Positions 27,943-39,468 are shown, counted from the first letter of the stretch. The stretch: 64,000 nt of DNA from Iodidimonas muriae (GCF_014647255.1 NZ_BMOV01000001.1:364275-428274), one strand, 5' to 3'. Notes: generated from the sequence alone by a model not told the origin. Translations and numbers: made by a program.

Positions 27943-29181
27943 TTAAGAGGCGTTATTCAGCCAGTTTTTAACGGCCTGAGCGGCGGAAAATCCGGAGGAA
28001 AGGCAGGCCTGAAGCAGGTAGCCGCCTGTGGGCGCATCCCAATCGAGCATTTCCCCGGCGATGAAAATTCCGGCGGAGGCTCGGAGCATCAGTTGGTCGT
28101 CAAGATTTCTGAAGGACACTCCACCGGCAGTGGAAATTGCCCGGTCAATGGGCTGGCTTCCTGTAACATCAAAAGAAAGACACTTTATAAGATTTGAAAT
28201 TTCATCATGTGAACTGGTTCGGGGCGCTTTATTCAGATGTTCAAGGACCAAAGCGATGGCTAGCGGCGATAATTTCGCGGCTTTGCGAAGCCGGTTGGAC
28301 AGGCTTTGCTTTCTGCCCACACGGGATAAGCGCATTTGAAGGTCCGAATGGCTTAGGTCGGGTCGCAGATCAAGGGTCAGCCGTGCCTGGCCTTTTTGGC
28401 GAATCTGATCACGCAATCGAGCCGATAGGGCATAGATCGCGCCGCCTTCTATGCCTGTGCGGGTGATGATTGCCTCGCCCCGGATGGCGTGACCATCTAC
28501 GGAAAACATACATGTTTTCAAGGGCGTTCCGGCGAATCGCTCACTTATATAGGGGCACCACGGGATGGTGAAACCGCAATTGGCTGGCTCAAGGGCGGAA
28601 ACGGTTACGCCAAGATGTTCCAAAGGCGCGCGCCATGATCCATCGGAGCCAAGACGGGGCCAACTGGCTCCCCCCAAAGCCAAAATGGTTGCTGCGGGCC
28701 GCAGCTTTATGCTGTCGCCTTCTTGGCTGTGCAGTAAAAGTGCGCCGCTCTCATCCCAGCCGCGCCATTCTGTGCGGGTCCGTATCTCCACATTCAGCGC
28801 GCGCAACCGCCCCAGCCATGCCCGTAATAATGGCGAGGCTTTCATGGCCTTGGGAAACACCCGTCCGGAGCTGCCGACGAACGTTTCCGCTCCGAGATCA
28901 TCGGCCCATTGGCGCACAGCATTGGGCGGAAAAGCCCGGATGATCGGCTCTAGCCAGCGACGTGCCGGGCCATAGCGATCAAGGAAGTGCTCCAGATTTT
29001 CGCTATGTGTCAGGTTCAGCCCGCCACGTCCGGCCATCAGGAATTTGCGGCCCACGGTGGGCATGCGCTCATAAACTGTCACCGAAAAGCCGGCCAGTGC
29101 CAAGGTTTCGGCAGCCATCAAGCCAGCGGGGCCGCCACCAATGATGGCAATGGGGGATCGGGCAGTCTGGAACTGTGGCAT
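27943..29181 (-). CDS. FAD-dependent oxidoreductase of the TIGR03862/HI0933-like family
   Basis: The 412-residue flavoprotein begins with a Rossmann motif IAIIGGGPAGLMAAE and has the HI0933/BaiN-like block GRKFLMAGRGGLNLTHSE, a middle FTIPWCPY region and the C-terminal FIAGEMLDWDAPTGGYLLQ. These are the marks of the TIGR03862 flavoproteins, whose reaction is not established. I chose the ATG at 29181, with AAGGTC upstream, over a TTG at 29238. It is a single gene, divergent from the Na+/sugar symporter. No pathway role can be read from context. Confidence 0.88.
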   Translation of the reverse strand: MPQFQTARSPIAIIGGGPAGLMAAETLALAGFSVTVYERMPTVGRKFLMAGRGGLNLTHSENLEHFLDRYGPARRWLEPIIRAFPPNAVRQWADDLGAETFVGSSGRVFPKAMKASPLLRAWLGRLRALNVEIRTRTEWRGWDESGALLLHSQEGDSIKLRPAATILALGGASWPRLGSDGSWRAPLEHLGVTVSALEPANCGFTIPWCPYISERFAGTPLKTCMFSVDGHAIRGEAIITRTGIEGGAIYALSARLRDQIRQKGQARLTLDLRPDLSHSDLQMRLSRVGRKQSLSNRLRKAAKLSPLAIALVLEHLNKAPRTSSHDEISNLIKCLSFDVTGSQPIDRAISTAGGVSFRNLDDQLMLRASAGIFIAGEMLDWDAPTGGYLLQACLSSGFSAAQAVKNWLNNAS

Positions 29182-29325
29182 GGCAAGACCTTGGCGGATG
29201 TCGGCAAAGGCGGCGCTATAGCTTAATTGAGCGCTCAAGGCGAGAGGCGCCCCTTATTCATGGCGTGCGGGATAGGGCTTTGTTTTTGCTTTCGGCGTGC
29301 GATTGGCCGATTTTGAGGAAAAAAC

Positions 29326-29341
29326 TGCAAATTGTTTTGCA
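29326..29341. promoter_or_regulatory. Perfect TGCAAA-N4-TTTGCA palindrome upstream of the sugar symporter
   Basis: TGCAAATTGTTTTGCA lies 122 bases before the symporter start. Its arms and spacing equal those at 22963 and, with one mismatch, at 22651, near the TonB-dependent receptor. This suggests one regulator for outer-membrane and inner-membrane sugar uptake. Confidence 0.55.
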
Positions 29342-29462
29342 TTCAATAAGGATAGAAAATAAGCATCTTTATAAGAAATGTGGATGCCAATCCGATATTT
29401 TGTGCAAAGAATACAAAAAATGAAAACAACCTGTAACGGTTCGGGAAAGAAGGGGAGGGGAC

Positions 29463-31058
29463 ATGGAAGTTTTTGATTGGGGCGTTGTTGCGGCCTATTT
29501 CGTGCTGGTTTTTGGGGTGGCGATCATGGCCACCCGCCGCCGCAAAAAAGCCGATAGCCAAGATTTTTTTCTGGCGGGCCGCAATGCAGGATGGTTCGTG
29601 GTGGGGGCCTCGTTATTTGCCTCCAATATCGGATCGGAGCATCTGGTCGGGCTGGCGGGAACAGGGGCGGCCAGCGGCATTGCCGTGGGGCAATTTGAAA
29701 TTCTGGCCGGCTTGATCCTTTTGCTTTTGGGCTGGCTTTTTGTGCCCTTCTATATGCGTTCCGGCGTATTCACCATGCCCGAATTTCTGGAAAAGCGGTA
29801 TTCGGAAGGGGCAAAATTCTATCTCGCCATCATTTCGATCATTGGCTATGTGCTGACCAAGATTTCCGTGACCATTGCGGCGGGCGGCATTGTGTTTCAA
29901 AGCCTGATGGGGCTGGATTTCTGGACGGGGGCCGTGATTGTTGTGGTGGCCACCGGCCTTTATACTATCTGGGGCGGGTTGCGGGCCGTTCTTTATACCG
30001 ATGTTTTGCAGATGATTGTGCTGCTGTTGGGGGCCGTTGCGGTAACGGTGATCGGGCTGCAGGCCGTTGGTGGCTGGTCCGCTTTGCGGGTGGAAGCGGG
30101 TGATGCGGCATTCAGCCTGTGGCGCCCCATGAGCGACCCGGAATTTCCATGGACAGGCATCTTGTTTGGCGCGCCCATTTTGGGTGTGTGGTACTGGTGT
30201 ACGGATCAATATATCGTGCAAAGGGTGCTTTCGGCCCATGGATTGGAGCAAGCGCGGCGCGGTACTATTTTTGCGGCCTGGCTGAAACAATTGCCTCTGT
30301 TCTTGTTCGTTGTGCCTGGCATCATTGCGGCCACACTGGCGGAGCGCGGCCTGTTTGTTCTGGATAGCCCCGATGCGGCTCTTCCTACTTTGGTGGCGCA
30401 ATTGCTGCCTGTGGGTTTCAAGGGCTTGGTGGTGGCCGGGCTTTTGGCGGCTTTAATGAGTTCCCTGTCTTCGGTATTCAATTCCTGCTCCACCATTGTC
30501 ACCATGGATATTTATAAACGCTTCCATAAAGACGCGAGCGAGCGCTTACTGGTTCTGGTGGGGCGTTTGTCCACCGCAGCACTGGTGGGCCTGGGGCTTT
30601 TGTGGATTCCGTTCATGAGCCGCATTTCCGGGCAGTTTTATACCTATTTACAAAGTGTGCAGGCCTATATTTCGCCGCCCATCGCCGCCGTGTTTCTGGT
30701 GGGGATATTGTGGCCCCGTGCCAGTGCCAAAGGAGCCGGATGGGCCTTGGGAGTCGGGGCCGTGCTTGGCATTGGACGGTTGATTCTGGAACTGAACAAA
30801 GATGCCCTTCACGGAATTTGGCTGACATTGGCTGTGGAAAATTTCCTGCATGTGGCCATCATTTTGTTCCTTGTGTCTTTTCTGGTTTTGGTTGTGGGGA
30901 GTTTGATCTTTCCCGATGCAGAGCCGGAACAGGATCTGACTTGGCATGCGGTTTTCCGTGACGGTACGGCCATTCCCACAAAGGGGCGGACGCGCGATAT
31001 CTGGCTGAGCCTTGGCGTTGTTGCGGCGGTAGCTGTGTTGTGGGTTTATTTCTCATGA
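29463..31058 (+). CDS. Na+/sugar symporter of the SSS (SGLT-like) family
   Basis: The 531-residue protein has about 14 hydrophobic segments and the SGLT pattern: FFLAGRNAGWFVVGASLFAS, NIGSEHLVGLAGTGAASGI, and WYWCTDQYIVQRVLSA in the middle. These match Vibrio SGLT and human SLC5 sugar carriers more than proline or pantothenate carriers of the same superfamily. GAAGGGGAGGGG directly before the ATG at 29463 is a strong ribosome site. It would import glucose or galactose set free in the periplasm, for example by the GH97 enzyme of this window. The shared promoter palindrome supports that link. Confidence 0.9.
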   Translation: MEVFDWGVVAAYFVLVFGVAIMATRRRKKADSQDFFLAGRNAGWFVVGASLFASNIGSEHLVGLAGTGAASGIAVGQFEILAGLILLLLGWLFVPFYMRSGVFTMPEFLEKRYSEGAKFYLAIISIIGYVLTKISVTIAAGGIVFQSLMGLDFWTGAVIVVVATGLYTIWGGLRAVLYTDVLQMIVLLLGAVAVTVIGLQAVGGWSALRVEAGDAAFSLWRPMSDPEFPWTGILFGAPILGVWYWCTDQYIVQRVLSAHGLEQARRGTIFAAWLKQLPLFLFVVPGIIAATLAERGLFVLDSPDAALPTLVAQLLPVGFKGLVVAGLLAALMSSLSSVFNSCSTIVTMDIYKRFHKDASERLLVLVGRLSTAALVGLGLLWIPFMSRISGQFYTYLQSVQAYISPPIAAVFLVGILWPRASAKGAGWALGVGAVLGIGRLILELNKDALHGIWLTLAVENFLHVAIILFLVSFLVLVVGSLIFPDAEPEQDLTWHAVFRDGTAIPTKGRTRDIWLSLGVVAAVAVLWVYFS

Positions 31059-31126
31059 GGGTAAAACAGCACGGCTTTGCGCGATGCTTTTATGGGGGGC
31101 GCGCATTGAATCGAGATGTATAAAAT

Positions 31127-31156
31127 TTGACTAGTTGTTAAAAAATCTGTCTAGTT
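31127..31156 (+). promoter_or_regulatory. Putative promoter and operator of the nucleoside operon
   Basis: TTGACT (31127-31132) and TCTAGT (31150-31155) are 17 bases apart and form a plausible -35/-10 pair. Overlapping them, TGACTAGTT and TGTCTAGTT recur exactly 20 bases apart, two helical turns, as expected for a regulator binding site. The TTGAC start recalls the E. coli RutR half-site, and a rutR-type gene ends this operon. The assignment is tentative. Confidence 0.4.
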
Positions 31157-31271
31157 TGTCCAAATGCTTCAAACTGGCTTGCCATAACAGGTGATGGGGT
31201 TATGGTCCCAAAGCCTGCTATGTGCGCGGGTCAGATTTTTGGCCGTGGAAAATCGGGACGGAGAGACCAAA

Positions 31272-32594
31272 ATGCTATTCAAAGATGTGATCCGTAAAAA
31301 GCGGGATGGTGGGGCTTTGTCGGCCGAGGAAATCGATGCATTCGTCTCCGGCCTTGCCGATGGCAGCCTTCCGGCTGAGCAGGTATCCGCTCTCGCCATG
31401 GCGATTTTCCTGAAATCCATGAGCTTTGAAGAAGCCGGAGCCTTGACATTGGCCATGGCGAAATCCGGTGTGATGCTGGATTGGAGCCAGGAAGATCTCG
31501 ATGGCCCGGTTGTGGACAAACATTCCACTGGCGGGGTGGGCGATAAGGTAAGTTTTATGCTGGCGGCCATCGCTGCAAGCTGCGGCTGTTATGTGCCGAT
31601 GATTTCCGGACGCGGCCTTGGCCATACGGGCGGTACCCTTGATAAAATTGCCAGTATTCCGGGATATAATCCGACGCCGGGTCTTGATGTCTTCCGCAAG
31701 GTCACAAAAGAGGTCGGGTGTGCCATTATCGGCCAGACATCGGATCTGGCACCTGCGGACCGCCGCCTTTATGCCATCCGCGACATTTCGGGCACTGTAG
31801 AATCGATTCCCTTGATTACGGCCTCGATCCTGTCCAAAAAAATTGCCGCCGGGAATCGCTCTTTGGTGATGGATGTCAAGGTGGGAACCGGCGCTTTCAT
31901 GGAAAGCATTGAAGAGGCCCGCGCCCTTGCGCGTAGCATCATCGGAACCGCCAAAGCCGCTGATCTGACAACCCATGCCCTTATCACGGATATGTCGCAG
32001 GTTTTGGGCGATACGGCGGGCAATTCCGTCGAAATTGAAGAAACGGTAGAGTATCTGACCAATAGCCGCCGTGAAAGCCGGCTGGATGAGGTGGTGTTGG
32101 CCTTGGCCGCGGAAATGCTGATCACTGGCGGTCTTGCCGATAACCGCGAAGAAGCCACCGAACGCGCCAATGAAGCGGTAACATCGGGCCGCGCGGCGGA
32201 GGTGTTTGCCAAAATGGTGACGGCTTTGGGCGGCCCTGCGGACTTTATCGAGCGGTATCAGCATTATTTGCCCAAGGCATCGGTGGTGGTGCCGGTTCTG
32301 CCCGAAACGGAAGGCTATGTGTCTGCTGTGGATGCGCGGGCCATCGGCAATGCGATTATCGAACTGGGCGGGGGGCGCAGGGCGGTGGATGATGTGCTTG
32401 ATCTTTCGGTGGGCTTTGATCGCATTGCCCCGATTGGTGCAAAAGTGGGGCCGGACCGGCCTTTGGCCTTCGTTCATGCCGCAAGCAAGGATAATGCTGA
32501 TCGTGCAGCGGAAAATCTACGCGCGGCAACGCATATTTCGGATAAAGAACCAGCGGACAGCCCGGTGATTTATGACATACTGACCAGCGCCTAG
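31272..32594 (+). CDS. deoA: Thymidine phosphorylase
   Basis: The 440-residue enzyme splits thymidine or deoxyuridine with phosphate to the base and deoxyribose-1-phosphate. It has the family motifs KHSTGGVGDKVS (phosphate site), MISGRGLGHTGGTLDK (a family signature) and SLVMDVKVGTGAFM. The length is that of DeoA. The ATG at 31272 follows GGAGAG; upstream in-frame codons to 31191 have no resemblance to the family. It leads an operon with a nucleoside transporter, a nucleosidase and a ribokinase. Confidence 0.96.
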   Translation: MLFKDVIRKKRDGGALSAEEIDAFVSGLADGSLPAEQVSALAMAIFLKSMSFEEAGALTLAMAKSGVMLDWSQEDLDGPVVDKHSTGGVGDKVSFMLAAIAASCGCYVPMISGRGLGHTGGTLDKIASIPGYNPTPGLDVFRKVTKEVGCAIIGQTSDLAPADRRLYAIRDISGTVESIPLITASILSKKIAAGNRSLVMDVKVGTGAFMESIEEARALARSIIGTAKAADLTTHALITDMSQVLGDTAGNSVEIEETVEYLTNSRRESRLDEVVLALAAEMLITGGLADNREEATERANEAVTSGRAAEVFAKMVTALGGPADFIERYQHYLPKASVVVPVLPETEGYVSAVDARAIGNAIIELGGGRRAVDDVLDLSVGFDRIAPIGAKVGPDRPLAFVHAASKDNADRAAENLRAATHISDKEPADSPVIYDILTSA

Positions 32595-32657
32595 ACTTAG
32601 CCTGAAAGGCGAGGGCAAGAAGGCCAAAACAGAAGCGGCCATAGAGGGAGAGAGACT

Positions 32658-33884
32658 TTGGGGAATTTGATAAGCCTGCTGGGCATCATGGCCATTTTGG
32701 CTTTGGCCGTTGCCCTTTCAACCAATTGGCGGGCCATTCGGCCACGGGTGGTTTTAAGCGCTTTTGGATTGCAGGCGGCCATTGCGGCTTTTGTGTTATA
32801 TGTCCCGGCCGGGAAAGCCATGATTCAAACACTGTCCGGTGGGGTTCAGGCCATCCTCAACTTCTCCAATGTGGGGATTGATATGGTTTTTGGCTGGCTG
32901 GCCCACGGGGGTGGTGCATTGAGCTTCGCAATCAATGTTCTCCCCATTATCATCTTCTTTTCCTCACTGATGGCGGTTCTGTATCACCTGCATATCATGC
33001 AATGGGTTGTGAAGATTGTTGGCGGAATCTTGCGGCGCATCATCGGCACACAAAATATCGAATCCTTGAATGCGGCGGCCAATATGTTCGTTGGCCAAAC
33101 CGAAGCACCCCTGGTCATTCGTCCTTATCTTGGCCGGCTCACCGATGCTCAGCTGTTTACCGTAATGGTTTCGGGGCTTGCCTCTGTTGCGGGCACGGTT
33201 TTGGCCGCATATGCCCAGATGGGTATTCGGCTGGATTATCTTTTGGCGGCCAGTTTCATGGCGGCACCCGGCGGGCTTTTGATGGCCAAATTGCTGATGC
33301 CCGATGAAGAAGGCGATGACGCAACGAAAGATCTGGAGCCCACCAAGGCAGATGGCGACAAACCCCATGCCAATGTGATTTTGGCGGCGGCTGTGGGGGC
33401 GCAGGATGGCGTGAAACTGGCGGTGAATATCGGGGCGATGTTGCTGGCTTTTGTCGCGCTGATTGCCCTGTTCAACGGGATTGTTGGCGGCATTGGCGGC
33501 TGGTTTGGTTATGGTGACCTCACCCTAGAGCTTATTCTTGGCTATCTGTTTGCGCCGGTGATGTATCTTTTGTCGATCCCCTGGTCGGAAGCACAAATTG
33601 CTGGTGCGCTGTTTGGGGAAAAGCTGATTCTCAATGAATTTGTCGCCTATCTGCATCTGGGGCAGATCGTTGATAGCATCAGCCCGCGTACAGAAGCTGT
33701 GGTTACATTTTCTTTGTGCGGCTTTGCCAATGTATCGTCCATCGCCATTCTTTTGGGTGGGCTTGGCAGCCTGATCCCCGAAAAGCGTGATCTGATTGCC
33801 CGTTATGGCTTGCGTGCGGTGGCAGCGGGTTCTTTGTCGAACCTGATGAGCGCCGCCATGGCCAGCCTGCTTTTGCCATTTTAA
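32658..33884 (+). CDS. nupC: Concentrative nucleoside transporter NupC
   Basis: The 408-residue membrane protein belongs to the CNT family of H+- or Na+-driven nucleoside carriers. It shows the family segments NMFVGQTEAPLVIRPYL, GLASVAGTVLAAYAQMG and FSLCGFANVSSIAILLGGLG, with about ten membrane helices. The start is a TTG at 32658, supported by the strong ribosome site AGGGAGAGAG just upstream and by the hydrophobic first helix. It supplies the substrates used by the flanking DeoA and nucleosidase. Confidence 0.95.
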   Translation: MGNLISLLGIMAILALAVALSTNWRAIRPRVVLSAFGLQAAIAAFVLYVPAGKAMIQTLSGGVQAILNFSNVGIDMVFGWLAHGGGALSFAINVLPIIIFFSSLMAVLYHLHIMQWVVKIVGGILRRIIGTQNIESLNAAANMFVGQTEAPLVIRPYLGRLTDAQLFTVMVSGLASVAGTVLAAYAQMGIRLDYLLAASFMAAPGGLLMAKLLMPDEEGDDATKDLEPTKADGDKPHANVILAAAVGAQDGVKLAVNIGAMLLAFVALIALFNGIVGGIGGWFGYGDLTLELILGYLFAPVMYLLSIPWSEAQIAGALFGEKLILNEFVAYLHLGQIVDSISPRTEAVVTFSLCGFANVSSIAILLGGLGSLIPEKRDLIARYGLRAVAAGSLSNLMSAAMASLLLPF

Positions 33885-33901
33885 TAAAAGGGGTTTCGGG
33901 G

Positions 33902-34867
33902 ATGCGCCGCATTATCATGGATTGTGATCCGGGCCAGGATGATGCGGTTAGCCTGCTGATGGCGCTGGCCTCTCCCGAAGATCTCCAGATTCTGGGCATT
34001 ACGGCAGTGGCGGGCAATGTGGGGCTGGAACGCACGGAGCGTAATGCCCGCATGATCTGTCAATTGGCCGGGCGGGGCGATGTTCCGGTTTATGCAGGCT
34101 GTGACCGGCCTTTGATGCGGCCATTGATTACTGCTGAAAATGTGCATGGGCAAACCGGTATTGATGGGATTGATGTTTTTGATCCCACAGCACCTTTGGC
34201 GGATGGCCATGGGGTGGATTTCATCATTGAAACCCTTTTGGCCGCAGAAGACGACAGCATCACATTGGTGCCCAGCGGGCCTTTGACCAATTTGGCCCTG
34301 GCCATGATGCGGGCCCCGGATATTTTGCCGAAGATCCACGAAATCGTTGCCATGGGTGGGGCCATGCGCGAAGGGGGGAACTTCTCTCCATCGGCTGAAT
34401 TCAATATTCTGGTGGACCCGGAAGCGGCAAAAATTGTTTTTGATTGTGGCCGCCCGATCACTTTGGCGGGGTTGGACGTAACCCACAAAGTGCTGGCCAC
34501 CAAGGAACGCTTGGCGCCTATCAAGGCGCTAGATGGCGCGGTGCCGCAAGCAGTTTACAATATGCTGGCCTTTTTCAATCGTTTCGATACGCAAAAATAC
34601 GGGTCTGGCGGCGCGCCTTTGCATGATCCATGCACCATCGCCTGGCTTTTAAAGCCGGAGCTGTTTCAATCGAAGCTTTGCAATGTGTCTGTGGAAACAC
34701 ATTCGGCGCTGACATTGGGGCATACGGCGGTGGATTTTTGGGCGGTGACCGATCGTCCTAAAAATGTTCGTTGGCTTTATGATGTGGATGCGGACGGGTT
34801 TTTCGCCTTATTGACCGAGCGATTGGCCCGCTTTCCTTTTGAAGAGATGGGTGATGGCCAAGGCTGA
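33902..34867 (+). CDS. Pyrimidine-preferring ribonucleoside hydrolase (IUNH family)
   Basis: The 321-residue enzyme hydrolyses ribonucleosides to base and ribose. The calcium-binding aspartate cluster DCDPGQDDA near the N-terminus and NLALAMMRAPDI, MGGAMREGGN and SPSAEFNILVDPEAA are signatures of the inosine-uridine nucleosidase family (RihA/B/C). Which bases it prefers cannot be read here, but the rutR-type regulator and deoA in the operon suggest pyrimidines. Its stop overlaps the start of the ribokinase gene, coupling ribose release to phosphorylation. Confidence 0.92.
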   Translation: MRRIIMDCDPGQDDAVSLLMALASPEDLQILGITAVAGNVGLERTERNARMICQLAGRGDVPVYAGCDRPLMRPLITAENVHGQTGIDGIDVFDPTAPLADGHGVDFIIETLLAAEDDSITLVPSGPLTNLALAMMRAPDILPKIHEIVAMGGAMREGGNFSPSAEFNILVDPEAAKIVFDCGRPITLAGLDVTHKVLATKERLAPIKALDGAVPQAVYNMLAFFNRFDTQKYGSGGAPLHDPCTIAWLLKPELFQSKLCNVSVETHSALTLGHTAVDFWAVTDRPKNVRWLYDVDADGFFALLTERLARFPFEEMGDGQG

Positions 34868-35717
34868 TGTGAAAAATCAACCGCCACGCTTGACGGTTTT
34901 GGGATCTGTTAATCTGGACATTGTGGCACGGGCTGATCGTTTGCCGGTGGCCGGTGAAACGGTGACCGGCGCAGAGCTGAGCCGCTTTCCCGGTGGCAAG
35001 GGGGCCAATCAGGCGCTGGCGGCCCGGCGCTTGGGGGCCGATGTCTGCTTGTGCGCACGGGTGGGCAACGATTCGGCGGCCGACGAGGCTTTGGCCCTTT
35101 TGCGTGCGGATGGCGTGGACCTTTCACACTGCATGTTTCTGGACGATTGCCCCACGGGCGTGGCTCTGGTGGTTGTGGATGCGGGGGGTGAAAACCAGAT
35201 CGTTGTGGCCCCCGGTGCCAATCGCCGTTTTGCCGCTGAGAGCCTGAAATTGCCGCAAGCCGAGGCGCTTTTGTGCCAGCTTGAAGTGCCAATGGCGGTG
35301 ATTGAAGAAGCCGTCGCCCAACAGAAAACGGGGCTGTTTGTGCTCAATGCCGCTCCGGTGGCACCGATCTCTCCTGCGGTTCTTCGCAGGGTGGATGTGT
35401 TGATTATGAATGAAATCGAAGCGCAGGCGCTGGACGGCCAATTGGATGGCTTCCAGGGCCTGAAGGCGCTGACCTTGGGGGCCAAAGGGGCGCTTTTGAT
35501 GAAAGGCGACAAGGTGATCGCCCGCGCCACTCCGCCCAAGGTGCAGGTTGTGGACAGCACGGGGGCAGGGGATGCCTTTTGCGCCGCCCTTACGATTGCG
35601 CTGATGTCTTCCGTGGAATATCAAGAAGCCCTTGATTTTGCCTGCAAGGTGGGGGCGCGTGCCACAGTACGGCACGGGGCCCAGCCCGGCATGCCGCACC
35701 GGAATGACCTTGACTAA
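34854..35717 (+). CDS. rbsK: Ribokinase
   Basis: The product (287 residues from the ATG at 34854) belongs to the PfkB family. GSVNLDIVARADRLPVAGET and RFPGGKGANQALAARRLGA mark the N-terminal ribokinase signature, and VVDSTGAGDAFCAAL holds the anion hole and catalytic Asp. It phosphorylates the ribose released by the nucleosidase to ribose-5-phosphate. It overlaps the nucleosidase gene by 14 bases. A longer start at 34839 is possible but not needed. Confidence 0.93.
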   Translation: MAKADVKNQPPRLTVLGSVNLDIVARADRLPVAGETVTGAELSRFPGGKGANQALAARRLGADVCLCARVGNDSAADEALALLRADGVDLSHCMFLDDCPTGVALVVVDAGGENQIVVAPGANRRFAAESLKLPQAEALLCQLEVPMAVIEEAVAQQKTGLFVLNAAPVAPISPAVLRRVDVLIMNEIEAQALDGQLDGFQGLKALTLGAKGALLMKGDKVIARATPPKVQVVDSTGAGDAFCAALTIALMSSVEYQEALDFACKVGARATVRHGAQPGMPHRNDLD

Positions 35718-35834
35718 TTGGTCGCGCTCTTGGTGAATGGACCCAATGGAGCGATAGGCTTAACATAAAGATCGTGTGGGCAAAGGGTGCCAAAGAAGCC
35801 ATGATTATGGCCATGGCATAAACAAGGGCGGGGG

Positions 35835-36548
35835 ATGAGGCGCTTTATGGATCATGATATCCAGATGGTACGGCCACAGAATGGTGCGGATGAGGCGGGG
35901 AAAACCCGTATTCAGGCGCGCAATGAAAAACGCATATTAGATGCCGCGCAAGAGGTGTTTGCGGCCTATGGCTTTCATGGAGCGACCATCGAAAAGGTTG
36001 CCGAAAAAGCCGATATGTCGAAGCCCAATCTGCATTATTATTTCAAGCGCAAAACGGATCTTTATGTTGCGGTTTTAAGGCGAACATTGGAAACTTGGCT
36101 CACGCCTTTGGCCCATCTGGACCCCGAAGGCGATCCCGAAGAAGAATTAAGCCGCTATATCCGTTTCAAGGTGGAAATGTCGCGCCGCTCGCCCATTGCA
36201 TCGCGGGTGTTTGCCAATGAAGTGCTGCAAGGCGCGCCCTTTTTGAAAGAGTATCTGGAAACTAATCTGCGGGAACTGGTGGAAAGCAAAAGCGGTGTCA
36301 TTCGGGGCTGGATTGATGATGGGAAATTGCTGCCGGTAGACCCATATCACCTGATTTTCCTGATTTGGGCGGCAACGCAGCACTATGCGGATTTCCAACC
36401 GCAGATCAAAGCGGTGATGAATATGCCGCGTTTGACCAAAGATTATTTCGCCGATGTGTCGGATAGCTTGATCCGGATTATCCTGCGCGGTGTGTTGGCT
36501 GATAAGCAGGAAAGCACGAAGACGCCTGCGGAAACGCCAAACTCATAG
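35835..36548 (+). CDS. rutR: TetR-family regulator RutR, pyrimidine-responsive
   Basis: The 237-residue product has an N-terminal TetR helix-turn-helix (GATIEKVAEKADMSKPNLHYYF) and a C-terminal ligand domain very close to E. coli RutR: ETWLTPL, SRYIRFKVEMSRRSP, and LIFLIWAATQHYADF. RutR binds uracil or thymine and then leaves its operators. The gene is the last of the deoA-nupC-nucleosidase-ribokinase cluster, 117 bases after rbsK, so it very likely controls this operon. That differs from E. coli, where it controls the rut operon. GGGCGGGGG precedes the ATG at 35835. Confidence 0.88.
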   Translation: MRRFMDHDIQMVRPQNGADEAGKTRIQARNEKRILDAAQEVFAAYGFHGATIEKVAEKADMSKPNLHYYFKRKTDLYVAVLRRTLETWLTPLAHLDPEGDPEEELSRYIRFKVEMSRRSPIASRVFANEVLQGAPFLKEYLETNLRELVESKSGVIRGWIDDGKLLPVDPYHLIFLIWAATQHYADFQPQIKAVMNMPRLTKDYFADVSDSLIRIILRGVLADKQESTKTPAETPNS

Positions 36549-36602
36549 GCAGAAAGCGAATAAGCGTTGCGGCCCAATTGGTCTGTGCTTTAAAAGCCAG
36601 CC

Positions 36603-38776
<2,174 letters not shown>

Positions 38777-38817
38777 GCCTATGATGAGGCATCCATTTGG
38801 TTTGTCGGAGGCGCGCC

Positions 38818-39468
38818 ATGTCGGAACTGACCCTCATTATCGGGAATAAGAATTATTCAAGCTGGTCGCTTTGGCCCTGGCTGGCCATGAAGGCGAACGG
38901 CTTGACGTTCAATGAACGGCTGATCGTGCTTGATACGCCGGATTTCAAAGCGGAAATCAGCCAGTTCAGCGCCGCCAATCGCGTGCCGGTTCTGATTGAT
39001 GACGAGATCACCATCTGGGACAGCTTGGCCATTTGCGATCATCTGGCAGAGCGTTTCCCGAAAGGGCGGCATTGGTGGCCACAAGCGTCATTTTTGCGCG
39101 CCCATGCCCGCTCGGCGGTGGCGGAAATGCATTCGGGTTTTGCCAAAGTCCGTGCGGAAATGCCGATGAACCTGAAGCGTGCGCCAAAGGCGGTGGCGCT
39201 AAGCGATGAAGCCAAGGCCGAAGTGGCCCGCGTTGAAGCCCTGTGGGACGAAGCCCTGCGCCTATCGGGCGGGCCGTTTTTATATGGCGATTATTCCATT
39301 GCCGATGCGTTTTTTACGCCCCTTGCCACGCGGTTGCGGTCTTATGATGTGGAATTGGGAAAAAGCGCAAAACGCTATGTGGCCCATGTGCATGATTGGC
39401 CGGATTTCCAAGGCTGGCGCGCCGCAGCTCTGGCGGAACCATGGGCCCATGCGAGCGATTCCCTGTAG
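38818..39468 (+). CDS. Glutathione S-transferase family protein
   Basis: The 216-residue product has a thioredoxin-like N-terminal domain (LTLIIGNKNYSSWSLWPWLA, then NRVPVLIDDEITIWDSLAI with the cis-Pro and the glutathione gamma-glutamyl site) and an all-helical C-terminal domain with YSIADAFF. The segment NKNYSSWS is typical of a bacterial GST subgroup with Ser in the active site. The substrate is not known. GGAGGCGCGCC before the ATG at 38818 supports this start over 38797. It follows tgt by 41 bases and may be co-transcribed. Confidence 0.9.
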   Translation: MSELTLIIGNKNYSSWSLWPWLAMKANGLTFNERLIVLDTPDFKAEISQFSAANRVPVLIDDEITIWDSLAICDHLAERFPKGRHWWPQASFLRAHARSAVAEMHSGFAKVRAEMPMNLKRAPKAVALSDEAKAEVARVEALWDEALRLSGGPFLYGDYSIADAFFTPLATRLRSYDVELGKSAKRYVAHVHDWPDFQGWRAAALAEPWAHASDSL

